Assembly: GCA_035578155.1 (NCBI GenBank)
Contig: JAPWDM010000017.1
Location: 5,592,482-5,656,481 of the forward strand
Length of the DNA: 64,000 bases
Reading direction: 5' to 3'
Origin: Brachynemurus nebulosus
Taxonomy: Eukaryota > Arthropoda > Insecta > Neuroptera > Myrmeleontidae
The translations under genes and the position numbers were made by a program. Positions 23,851-34,332 of this stretch are shown here, piece by piece. Position 1 is the stretch's first letter. Each line of letters begins with the position of its first letter. The notes below the pieces were generated by a model. It saw nothing but the letters and a program-made list of their open reading frames with translations, searched no databases and was not told the DNA's origin.

Positions 23851-24084
23851 TACAACCGTTTATCGCGATTTGGACGCTATATACACCGCAAAACGTATGA
23901 ATATTTTCGAACACAAAAATATAGTGAACTAATTAAAAACTTTAAATATTTAAATGAAATGACTTTAGATAGATATTTTAATTATGGGTAAGACTTTGAA
24001 GAAGACTTTAGTGATTCAGAATTAAATGAAATGATTAGTGACAATAGTGGCAGTGATAATAGTGATAGTGAAGAGAAACAGTGA
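23851..24084 (+). pseudogene. Small unrecognised coding relic with acidic tail
   Basis: One frame reads an aromatic/basic stretch (RFGRYIHRKTYEYFRTQKY) then, after a single in-frame TAA at 23989-23991, an acidic Ser/Asp/Asn tail (SGSDNSDSEEKQ) to a TGA. Composition differs from the random AT-rich surroundings. No ATG start in the preserved part; it could be a last exon. Family not recognised. Confidence 0.35.
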
Positions 24085-24749
24085 AATTATATAATTGAAA
24101 GGGTAGATACATATTTTAAGCTTAAAATAAATAACAGGTTAGATAATGTATCGATCGATCGATTAAAAACAGCATATGTCATTTAATTTTATGTAATGTT
24201 TAATTACATACAAGCTTAAAATATTTATCTATACATATAAAAATAAGTTTGTAAATATTTTTCTGTACATATTTTGTCTGTACATAACCTAAGTTTCGAT
24301 ATACTTATGTACATATTTTTTATCTTTAATTCAATGTTTACATGAATTGTAATTATTTAGCATTGTATTTTTGGGAGTTTTTATGTATTCAGGATACAGC
24401 TAAAGTTGTTTCCAGGAAACTTTTCTCCTCAAAACGAGATTTTTTTTTTGATTGTTGCTCGGTTTTTTTTTGGGCGTACGTACCGACACAAAGTTTGCCG
24501 TGAAAATGTAAATTTCCTAATTTTGGAAATTCTAATATTGACAATATAGTTCGCTATGTAAAATATAAAAATTAAAATTATTACTCTTTATTTGGTTTTC
24601 CTAGCAACTAAAAATAATAAAAAATAAAGAGAGTCTAGTACCGCAATTGATATTTTTCTCAATCAGTCCCTATTGAATAATTTCACTTTAAATTTTCGGA
24701 GGTTTTGAAAAGTTAGATGACTTTGTAAACACTTCTATACAATATAGTT
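24085..24749. other. AT-rich spacer
   Basis: No feature recognised up to the start of the right inner arm. Confidence 0.4.
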
Positions 24750-26711
24750 TAGATTTATAAGTATTTATTAATTAAAAAATCTTTAGTATGAGATCTCTCA
24801 GCTTTTCTCAAAAAAAATTATCACACCTACATTTCTGCATTGGATATGCATCCCCTATATGGTGTTATAAAAACCGATACGTCCTTTGCCAATTTTTAAA
24901 GTTATTAAAAAATTTTGATTTTTTTCTTCTAAATACCAAAGTTTAAAACAGCTACATATTTTTACAATGTCTGCTAGAAAAAATGGAATATTTTTTGTAA
25001 AATATTCTAAAATTTTTATTTCAGAAACAAAAATGGATGAAAATAAAAAACATGCTCGTGTCCCCTTTTTTTCTTTCATTCCCAATATAAAAGAATATGA
25101 CGACTTCTTTATGAAACATCCAAACGCTTTAGAAAGAATATCTTATTGCGAAAATATGACTAGGAAATGGGTACCTATTCCACAAGCCATACATCAGATG
25201 CAATTAGGTATGAAAGAACTATAAGCTTAAAAAGCAAATTAGGTTAGCTTAGACCAACTTCGCTAATTGTTATATTTACGAATATTATATTATTTTCAGG
25301 ATTGCAGCCTAAAATCTTATATAAAATCCAACATCATCAAAATTGTGTGCGAATTGGATTAAAAGCAGCTGATTTGGCTAAATTTCAGATATAAAAATTG
25401 ATGCGACTGTATTTGTAATACATGGAGCGTAAAATTCTATTACTGTGGTAACACATTATGATTATCCATCCACAAGATTTCGCGGGGTCATTTCATCTGC
25501 CTAGAACAAATAAAATCTTTTAACGTAGTTGCTCTGAGATAATCAGGTACAAAAGTATGTCTCCAAAAAAAATTATTTTATCAAAAATTAAATAATGTAT
25601 TAATATTCTTCAGTGATTATATTTGTATACCACTTGTTTTTTTAATTTTCGCGCCCTTATGTTGTAACAATATAAAAACATTGTTGAAAAAGCATTGTAA
25701 AAACGTTGTAAAATGATGCTTATAAATTATATTTGAAAAATGACGTGGTGAATAATTTTTATTTCTTATTAAATATGGTTTGTAACTTTTCTATTTTATA
25801 ACATATTAAATTTTTAACAAAATTCCTTTAACACGTTTTCATTTTATTTAAAAAAATAGTTTTTCCATAAGAGCCTGTGTTAAAAATTATAAAAACTTTG
25901 AAATCATTTTTCTCAAAATTGGAGGTGGTCAGTTTTTTTTTTCGGTAAGGACTCGCATTATTGGTATTGAATTAAGTGTAAATATCTATAGAAGTTTCGT
26001 TAAAATCTTTTGAAAAAATCGTTTTATCGACCAACTACTTTAATAACCTATACTAACGCACCGTAGCATCTCGCGCCAAGGTCGCTCAGACGCTGGTTAG
26101 CAACACACATGTACTCAGCTAATATTATATATAGCATAAATTTTGTATGCGAGCTCTAATATTAGTGTAATTAAAATCACACAACTTTTTTTGAAACCTG
26201 CTGTACATCTAACATGTATTTTTATTTCCATATTGCAAAATAATATATATACTGACCTCTATAAGTTAAATATGGTACTTTATTAGACTAATGTGAATAT
26301 ATCTTGTTGACTCATTACAGATGCTAAGTTTGATTATGTAATTAGATCGAACTAAAACGCTGACAGATGTCGTTATGTACACTAATAAAAAAAATATTCC
26401 TAGTATGTTCCATCCATTTAACTTTTGATCAAATCTTTTAATAACCCATACGTTCTAACGCACCGTAGCATCTCGCGTTCAAGGTCTTTCAGAGGCTGGT
26501 TGACAACACACATGTACTCAGCTACCAGTAAAGTACTGACAACTTCCGCCGAGATGTAAGACATCTGCGCAGTCGTAAAACTACTTCCCGTCCAGTGCGC
26601 AAGCATAAGATGCGCAGAACTAATTCCGGTCCAGTGCGCATACGTCCGGGCCCTTCTATGGCACCGCTTCCGGTGCAGAACGCCCATATCCTACCTACTT
26701 ATATGAATGAC
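24750..26711. repeat. Inner arm, right copy
   Basis: Inverted counterpart of 12537-14505, with the same internal doubled 95-bp block (26030-26120 and 26440-26530) and the same GC-richer end at 26540-26690. Confidence 0.85.
24967..25224 (+). CDS. Hypothetical 85-residue protein, right-arm copy
   Basis: Intact frame beginning MSARKNGIFF, 83 of 85 residues identical to the product of 14024-14281 on the opposite strand. No recognised domain; see the other copy for composition. Being retained intact in both arms could reflect selection, or simply recent duplication or conversion of the arms. Confidence 0.5.
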   Translation: MSARKNGIFFVKYSKIFISETKMDENKKHARVPFFSFIPNIKEYDDFFMKHPNALERISYCENMTRKWVPIPQAIHQMQLGMKEL

Positions 26712-27006
26712 ATTAACTAAATTAATATTCACCATACTGAACATAATTAAATAAAAAAAAAAATTGTAACACAACAACAAATTCACAAATACCGAAATTT
26801 ATCTAAAGCACAAAATGCAGCACCAGACTTTTTATAGAGTTTTTGTTTAAATATAGGAATTTTTTTATCCATTCCTATGTACCGCAAAATAAATCGCACA
26901 AATTTGTTGAAAATGAAAAAATATATATAAATTATTTATTTATAAATTTGCATAATAACAATACGTCCGTTTTTTTTAATCATGTGGTAAATGTCCAAAT
27001 ATAAAA

Positions 27007-27066
<60 letters not shown>

Positions 27067-27213
27067 CTTTTTTTGTGGAAAACCGTAAAATCCGGTTGAA
27101 CTGAACATATTTTATGGTCATCAAAATTTTGAAAAACTTCCTGTGCAGATAATTTGCCTCGTCATATTTCCAGTTCAAATTTCAAACTTCTTTAAAGTTT
27201 TATGCCCAACTAG
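26712..27213. other. Right-side-only segment between arms
   Basis: Occupies the place where the left side has the transposase relic. Contains a (TA)n run at 27009-27062 and no ORF. It shows no clear similarity to the transposase region. Confidence 0.55.
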
Positions 27214-27925
27214 AATAAATTTCCTTATCCTTATTATTTAACAAAAAATAAGTATTTTATAAAGTTAATTTTTTCTATAACTATATGCAATAATATTCTT
27301 GCACAAAACAAAATCAAATTTTAATATTACTTGTATAAAATTTAAAGTTATAGTCAGACATCAACAAGTATAATTTGATATATTTTAGCCAGTTATTAAT
27401 TACAAGACAATTTACTTGCTGAAAACCTTACAGAAATATTTTTATTTTGCTGATTGTTAGTAAAATTACGATTGGCACCTCAAATTAGCTGTCCAGTTTT
27501 GAGATATTAGACTTTAGATTACAGCTTTAAGCAAGAACAGGTAAACTAGTATTTTTCATGTAGTTTTCATAATAATATATGCTATTCAGATTTTAATATA
27601 CTGAAACATATTTACCCTATTTCAAAATTTACCCTCAATTTTACCTGAACAGCCCCTCCAGTAGGTCCGACCCTGGATTTATACACATCAATAGAAAGCT
27701 CTCTAAAAATAAAGTGTTTTGTCAATTTAAAGTTTTTTTCTATCTGTCGTCGTTTCCAAGCTATCAAGGAAAATTAAAATTTTACCTTAATTTTGAAGGG
27801 TGATTTCACCTCTTAAATGGCGACGGTGGCAGATAAAAAAAATACGGGTCTGTTATTTTCGCTTGTACTAGACATATACCAAGTTTCATCAAAATTGCGA
27901 ATTGACAGTTCAAAACCTTTCCTTG
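27214..27925. repeat. Outer arm, right copy
   Basis: Inverted counterpart of 10252-10965; similarity stops at CCTTGT near 27926. Confidence 0.85.
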
Positions 27926-27940
27926 TAAGATAGACACAAC

Positions 27941-28492
27941 TAGGGTTTCCGATCTCTGGTCAAAAAATCGATCTTGTGGATCGATTCGAATCGTCAAACC
28001 AAAAATCGATGCAGGAGAAAATCGGCTTACAAAAGATCGATCTGACGAAAATCGATTCAATTTTTGTACTTGCAGAAAATAAAAGATATATAAAAGTTTT
28101 AATGAAGTTTCTTATTGGGTCATCACAAATCAGTTCTTAATTTTCTTTGAAGATGAACTGCTGAATTTAATATGAATAAAATGGTTTCCAGTTTGCGCTA
28201 AAAGTGTCACATAATTCCAAAATTTGACTCAATTTTCTATAAATGAATCATAAAAGTGGTAAAATTATTTGACAACGTAAATAGTTAAAATATATTTTAG
28301 AATAATTTTGAAAAAATATCATATTTTTACTAAAAATATCCTAATTTAAATTCGAAAAGATCGATCTCCGATCCCGTAAATTTTTCACGATCTCTGTATC
28401 GATTTACTCTCCAAAGAATCGATTCGAAAAATCGAAGATCGGGTCTCCAAAAATCGATTTTCGATAAAATCGACTCGAGATCGGAAACCCTA
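27941..28492. mobile_element. hAT-type MITE (552 bp) with 8-bp duplication
   Basis: Ends TAGGGTTTCCGATCTC and GAGATCGGAAACCCTA, flanked by the exact 8-bp duplication GACACAAC (27933-27940 and 28493-28500). A YARNG-like terminus and 8-bp duplication are hAT hallmarks. The interior is packed with ATCGAT-like words near both ends (subterminal repeats) and has no transposase. Confidence 0.9.
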
Positions 28493-28626
28493 GACACAAC
28501 CATGTTTTGTCTCCACAATACAATACGTATGTATATGCGACGTATGGTTTTGGTTAGTGGTATATACCCATGATATAGTAATTATTTACTATATCCGGGT
28601 ACATACGAGTATATACGCATAACCAC

Positions 28627-28628
<2 letters not shown>

Positions 28629-28704
<76 letters not shown>
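28629..28704. repeat. (TA)n tract
   Basis: About 38 dinucleotides without interruption. Confidence 0.95.
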
Positions 28705-28708
<4 letters not shown>

Positions 28709-29324
28709 CGTTATACGAAATAAATACGTTAAGTTATTGCGTGGATTATGATTGAACCGTGTAATAGATAAATACAATTGTTACAGATATAAGGTAGATT
28801 ATAAAAAGATAAAGGTATACATAGGCAATTTAAATAACAAGAGAGTGTTATTAATAGAGTTAATTGACTGAAGTTGCTAAAAGCTGTTTAAAGATAAGAA
28901 ATTTTAAGTTAGAAAAAAAAATGATAAAATTGACATAATAATAAAAAGATAACACAACTCATAGCATCTCCTGTAATAATTAAGTAAGAAAATTATAAAT
29001 AAGCGAATAGAAAAATTAGTGAACTTGTTAGAACTAGTAATCTTATGAAATTTAACAAACTACTGAATTTAGTAAAACACAAAATTAATTAAAAGTAAGT
29101 ACGGTAAGTTAATTATGAAACGTTAGTAAGAAAAAGTTATAGCAACAAAAGAAAAGTTTTCCCAATCACAGATAGAATAGATTTAAATATTGTAACACGT
29201 GTTAGCGTTACCCAAAAAATTGAAAAAAGTTACTCATCTTGATGAATTCAGGCCGGGTAGATGTATAGCGAACACTCAAAATAAATGAAGAAAATCCACG
29301 TTGGGGTCCATTAATGTAAACATC
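28705..29324. other. AT-rich DNA without recognised genes
   Basis: A-rich, with many AAGTTA/TAAGTA words. No ORF of note. Confidence 0.4.
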
Positions 29325-29493
29325 AGTTCGTAATTAACGTAGAATATTGTGTATCGACATGTAGAAATCTTTTTTAAGCTTAACGTTGGAAATTGTTTTC
29401 CGGCATGTAGAAACTTTGATCACCACTAACATTGAAGATTGGTTACCAGGATGTGGAAATTTTGTTCATAATTAACGTAGAAGATTACTCAAC
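29325..29493. repeat. Diverged 46-bp tandem repeat, about 3.7 units
   Basis: Units at 29325-29368, 29369-29414, 29415-29460 and 29461-29493 share the order AATTAACGTAGAA, GATTG, CGGCATGTAGAAA with many substitutions. Old tandem array, possibly part of a retroelement untranslated region. Confidence 0.7.
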
Positions 29494-30390
29494 TTTTTCC
29501 CATTGAATTTAAAACAAAAAGGTTCCAAAGGGGAGAGCCTGAACACAAAATTCACTTTTAGATAAAATTAAACACACAATCATCAATTCAGTTTACAGGT
29601 TAGAATCCACAAAAAAAAATTGCAAAACACAATGAGCCATGATTAAACAAAGTTAAATTACAATAAAGGAACAAAAATTTATTTACGTACCTGAATTGTC
29701 CTTACGAGAAATATAATATATGAAATATAAAATTGGAATGAAAGATAGATCTGTAGCTGCAATCAAATTTATACGGATCAAATACCGCCAAATTTGACGT
29801 AAAATGAATGTCTACCAACTTAAGATAAAAAAAAAATTACTGTGAATAATTTTTAATGACAGATATGAAATTACCGTATGTTGGAGTAAATCGAATCACA
29901 GCAAAATGGGATACATTGTAATGTATCTAAGAAACTAAAATTTGAGAGAAAATTGAATGTTTTAGTTAAAAATAAGTACAAGAATGTAACATCATCAATA
30001 CCCGCGTAAAAAAAAATATTGAAAATATTTTTTTTTTTTTTCAATTTATTATGACTAGATTTCGCTAAATGTAGTAAGACTAGATGTACTATGAGCAGTT
30101 AAGTGATTTTTAATTTAGCAAGGTATATGCAAAGGGCGCCAAACTGGTTAATCTTACTAGGAAAATTTTAATGTTTAAGATATATATCAAGGAACTGATG
30201 ATGGTAAACAGAGAGGATAATGAAAGCAAAATTTTTTTTTTTTTTTTTTTTGAGTTTCATTTCGAGTTTCGTTTAGAGTTTCGTTGTAGTTTTCATTACA
30301 ATGAGAAAATATACTAAACTAAATCTGATAATACAGATACAAATCCGTTTAAACGCAAAATTTTAGACTTGATCAAACTTATTAAACTAA
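29494..30390. other. AT-rich DNA with scattered short hairpins
   Basis: Contains GATACATT/AATGTATC (29910-29927) and the 59-bp block repeated at 33137-33195. No gene seen. Confidence 0.4.
29932..29990. repeat. 59-bp direct repeat, first copy
   Basis: AAACTAAAATTTGAGAGAAA through AAGAATGTAAC is identical to 33137-33195. The pair brackets the Ty3/gypsy relic and the hairpin-rich region. Confidence 0.85.
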
Positions 30391-30954
30391 ATTTGTCTGA
30401 GACAAATATAAATTCAATTATTAATTTTTTAATTAATTTGAGATTTATCTCAAATATATATCCGCAAAAGCGATTTGCTAAGCAAAAATTGAATATGGGT
30501 AATGAGCAAGGGATTCGCTGGTCAGCCGAAGTTCAAACATGAAACGATTGATTCCTAAGCAAAAAAGGCAATTAGGTACCAACCAAAAGAAAAGATACGT
30601 GGACCCTGAAAAATTTACCACTCGGCAGGTCAGCCAGTCTCACGAATAAATAAATAAAAATAAAAGAAATAGAGATAAGGTATAGTTTGAAGTCTCGCAT
30701 GGCACTACGGTGCGGTCGACCAACTTCAAACAAAACGTAATTGAATGAACTTCCTGTAGGTAGCAGAATCACGAGTCATTTTTAATTCCCATCGACTAGA
30801 ATTATAAATAAATTGCTAAAGATAAAACTATAGAGAAAATTACAACGAACTCAGTATAGTAAGTAACTATTGAATCTATTGACGCAAATGAACGTACAAG
30901 TAAGTTTTGTAAAACTGTAGATATAATGTATTTTAATATATTTATAATTTAAGT

Positions 30955-31065
30955 GACATTGCTCCCACAATGCCATGTTCTGTTAAATTTTCGTGCAAAA
31001 CCAACGCCATGTGACGTCAGCACAGAACCTTCATTTAGAACAAGCAGCTACTGCCTGTCGAAATG
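30955..31065. repeat. Hairpin module 1
   Basis: Three successive stems: GACATTG/CAATGCC (one mismatch), TTCTGT/ACAGAA, and CATTT/AAATG with an inner near-complementary ACAAGCA/TGCCTGT. Confidence 0.55.
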
Positions 31066-31313
31066 GTAGCACTAAATTAAATATTTAAATTCTATAAAGT
31101 AAGCTACTAACTAAGTAGGATTAATGAAATATTAAATTAAATACTAATTAGCCTTAACTAAAGTTAATTAGGGAGAAAACGTAATATAAAGTAAGAGAGA
31201 TAATAAAGAGAGACGTAATATAAGATATATAAGGTAAAAAAATATAAGATAAGAAAGAGAGACGTAACTAATTAAATGTAAAAGGTAAACGCAGATAAAT
31301 AATTAAATAAAGT

Positions 31314-31410
31314 GACATTATGTCAGTAATGTCATGTCCCAATGTAATGTTACTCTACATTAACAAAGAGACCTTCCGTAACCGAATCAAGTTGTAGCTT
31401 GATGGTACGG
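31314..31410. repeat. Hairpin module 2
   Basis: Stems GACATTA/TAATGTC, AATGTA/TACATT and CCGTA/TACGG with inner ATCAAG/CTTGAT, in the same order and spacing as module 1 but with different stem sequences. Confidence 0.55.
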
Positions 31411-31515
31411 GAATACTTACTAACTAAATATTAAGCTTAAATATGATTATACTAACAAGAAAATTTTAGAAAACAGAAGGTAACGTACGATTATATAGAT
31501 AAATAATAGTTAAAT

Positions 31516-31610
31516 GACATGATTTCGACTTCATGTCTTGCCCAAAGTAACATCGAAAAATGTTAACTAAAGGCCCTCATTTCGAATTAGGGAGAGACCC
31601 AACCGAAATG
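31516..31610. repeat. Hairpin module 3
   Basis: Stems GACATGA/TCATGTC, AACAT/ATGTT and CATTTCG/CGAAATG with inner GGG/CCC, again in the same order. Confidence 0.55.
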
Positions 31611-32471
31611 GAAAGATAATTATAGACTAAATTATAAATGAACAAAGATAGAATTTATAATTTACTGAGACGGAATTTATAAATAGATAAAGATAGAATT
31701 TATTATTAGACAGAGATGGAATTTATTTGTAGACAAAGATAGAATTTATCCGAGTATTGGGAAATATGGTTTTACAGTATGGTACGTTAGGTAAATGTAA
31801 ATTTAAGATAATTAAAAGGCATAGGCATACGTAATTTTAAGGTAGTTAAAGGGAAAATGGTTATAAGATAAATTTTTGAGATAACGTAAAATGTGGATAG
31901 GAGGTAAATATTAACGTAAATACATATGTAACACAAATTAATATGAAAATGCCCACGGATACTGAAATGAAATTTCAGGTGTAGATAAACTATGTTTCAC
32001 TTGATGAGGCATTAAAAGAAAAAGTTAGGTATGAGTTAATTTTGGTGACAGAACGGACAGAAAGATAAATGATAAATTTGACAGACAACAGACAGACAAA
32101 GTGAAACAATACTAATATATGACTAGATAGAAGTCATTCCTTCGCTTTTTTGTTGGACTTGTACCACCCTAGATGCGAAGTTCATTGTGCACTAGCTACG
32201 ATAATTCTTACGCCGTCGTAGCACAGCGATAACAGACAGACGGACGAATGATAAAGAAGATTAACTTACAGGAAATAGAATAGAGATAAGTTTTATAAAA
32301 GGTAGTCACCGAAAATTAACATATGTTATTGTGTATTTACGTAAGGTAAACGGGAAATTTAGACGTAATGGGAAGATAAGAGATAAGGTAGTGAGAACAT
32401 AAGATATAACGTAATAGGAAAGGTAACTTGGAATATAACTGACAAGTAGTAAGGACAAATAAATTAGCAAT

Positions 32472-33134
32472 TTATGGTTGGCGTTCGACAAACGGTTTCA
32501 ACATCGAAACGTGATAGGTGCCTAAATTTTTACCGTCGGTAGATGTGAGTTCGTAACGGTTGTCAGAAAGTTTCTTAGATACCTGACATTTGACAAATTT
32601 AGGTGCTAATTTGGAACTAAAGTATTCACCAGCACTAGATAGTGGAAAATGTCTCTTCCAAACATAATCGCCTACATTAAAGCTAGCAAAACGATGACGT
32701 AAATTATATCTAGTAGCGCTGTGGTTTTGGGAATTAGAAATACGATCACGTACGATACGACATGCATTAGATAGATTACGAATGCGTTCAGGATAATTAC
32801 TGAGGTCTATGTCAGCGGTAACAGGATCTTGAGGTGATGGAGTACCTAATATTTTAAGTTCGCGACCGAACATAAGGTATGCGGGCGAAAATCGTGTAGT
32901 ATGGTGTACCGCGGAATTTATGGCAAAATTAAAAGAGTCCAGATGTAAATCCCAATCACTTTGGTTATCTTTAATATAGGAAGCAATCATGGTCTTGGCG
33001 GTTTGTATAAAACGTTCAGCAGGATTGCTCTGAGGGTGATATTTCGGAGAAAGCTGAACTTGTACATTGTGATCCTGAAAATACTGTAGTACTGCGTCCG
33101 AAATATACTGTTTTGCGTTGTCAGAAATTATGGA
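32472..33134 (-). pseudogene. Ty3/gypsy integrase, C-terminal fragment
   Basis: Minus-strand frame containing the second and third catalytic positions of a retroviral-type integrase core (ISDNAKQY with the Asp, SNPAERFIQ with the Glu), then the region HTTRFSPAYLMFGRE and an ending YHVSMLKPF typical of Ty3/gypsy polyproteins. The zinc-binding N-terminus, RT and protease are absent; similarity is cut at 33135 by the 59-bp repeat. The frame is open for over 200 codons, so the fragment may be fairly recent. Product in the complete element would integrate cDNA into the genome. Confidence 0.88.
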
Positions 33135-33136
33135 GT

Positions 33137-33192
33137 AAACTAAAATTTGAGAGAAAATTGAATGTTTTAGTTAAAAATAAGTACAAGAATGT

Positions 33193-33195
<3 letters not shown>
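33137..33195. repeat. 59-bp direct repeat, second copy
   Basis: Same as 29932-29990; it follows the truncated integrase directly and runs into a (TA)n tract. Confidence 0.85.

Positions 33196-33259
<64 letters not shown>
33196..33259. repeat. (TA)n tract
   Basis: About 32 TA units. Confidence 0.95.
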
Positions 33260-33260
<1 letters not shown>

Positions 33261-34324
33261 GTAATACCAGATACACAACTGAATGTTATATTTCTTAACT
33301 AAAATTGGTTTTGGAAAACACAAAAAGTTTAACCGTAAGCAAATTTCAAACCAATGTATATGTATATACAGAAACACACATAGACCCATGTATATACCAT
33401 GCGGTGCCAAGGGGATAAGGATGATAATAATATATAGTCCAATCTGTTTTTTTAATATGATATGTACATAATATAATGAACGGTTGCACAGAGGTGTCAA
33501 GGTTGTTTTCGTTTATCGGTATAATTATATAATATTACTAAAGTCGTACAGGTCAATGTAGGGGCCAAAGATCAGTCAAAGGGTTTATGCAGTCATAGTT
33601 AATTTTGAATGTATAATATATATAAAAAAATCATTGAATATATAACATATATAAAAAAACTGTATGGTTACGCACGGATTGCCTAAAATATACTAAACAA
33701 ATTTTGATGAAATTTGGTATGATGATAAATTTTTACCTGAGTCAGTATATGGGATCCTTATTACTGCCAATAAATGTCTCATGGAAAAAAACCAAATCAA
33801 AAATCACTTTAAGCAAGAATTGCACAGAAACAATATTTTACACATTTAAATGAAAGTTTGTAGCATATGTGTAGGATCAAGTCGTGAGTCCTGAATCGAC
33901 TTCCTGGACACAAATAATAGGCCAACGAAGCCCAAGAAAATATTACATTCTTTGAGTGTAGACGGATATTTTTGTTTTACTGAACGTAATTTAAGCTAAT
34001 AAAATGTTAATTATATTTACGTTAAAAAATATAAAATAATTACTAACATATTTACCCCATTTTACCCTAATTTAAGTTCGTTTAGTTAAGTTATTTAAAT
34101 ATTTTGGAAACATACTGTCTTGTGTTACAATACAATAGAGCAATATTTTACGATTGGCCAAGTATATCTTTTGTAAATCATATATGTTTAAATTTCCGAG
34201 CAAAAGATCTGTTTATTGAAAACAAGAACAGGCTACCTACCTCTAATAATTAGTTAAAGCCCTCCAAACTTTCATTCTCACCAATAAACTCCAAACGTCA
34301 AATTGTAATGTTTTTATTATACTT
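33260..34324. other. Intergenic DNA without recognised genes
   Basis: Includes a short block with ATTTTGATGAAATTTGGTAT, resembling a phrase in the outer arm near 10270; otherwise nothing seen. Confidence 0.4.
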
Positions 34325-34332
34325 ATCGTAAT

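Larger units (their letters stand above)
10252..27925. mobile_element. 17.7-kb compound structure bounded by long inverted arms
   Basis: Outer arms 10252-10965 and 27214-27925, and inner arms 12537-14505 and 24750-26711, are inverted copies placed symmetrically. Both start at ACAAGGAAAGGTTTTGAACTG-like sequence. Between the outer and inner arm the left side holds a transposase relic (11058-12544) and the right side an unrelated 502-bp stretch with (TA)n. The middle carries zinc-finger and DNA polymerase B relics typical of Maverick/Polinton-like elements. I found no target-site duplication, so whether this is one element or two inverted copies of a pogo-like transposon flanking a polymerase relic is unresolved. 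Confidence 0.6.
30391..32240. other. Stem-loop-rich region downstream of the Ty3/gypsy integrase
   Basis: Many short perfect hairpins: TTTGTCT/AGACAAA near 30395, TTTGAGA/TCTCAAA near 30437, CGTTTAAACG near 30346, GTTTGAAGT/ACTTCAAAC enclosing GCAC/GTGC at 30687-30732, CTGAAAT/ATTTCAG near 31961, TGACT/AGTCA near 32118, CTTCGC/GCGAAG near 32142 and CTACGA/TCGTAG near 32197. With the integrase on the minus strand, this would be the 3-prime side of that element. No protein frame is evident. Confidence 0.5.

Noticed and set aside
24855..25085. Minus-strand frame overlapping the right copy of the 85-codon ORF
   Set aside because: Antisense shadow; the paralogous arm conserves the other strand's frame.
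10240..27940. A 6-bp target duplication for the 17.7-kb structure
   Set aside because: Compared the six bases outside each end and found no match; a hAT MITE and local duplications disturb both flanks.
33171..33500. Frames with long Tyr-Ile runs here and at other (TA)n sites
   Set aside because: Pure translation of (TA)n.
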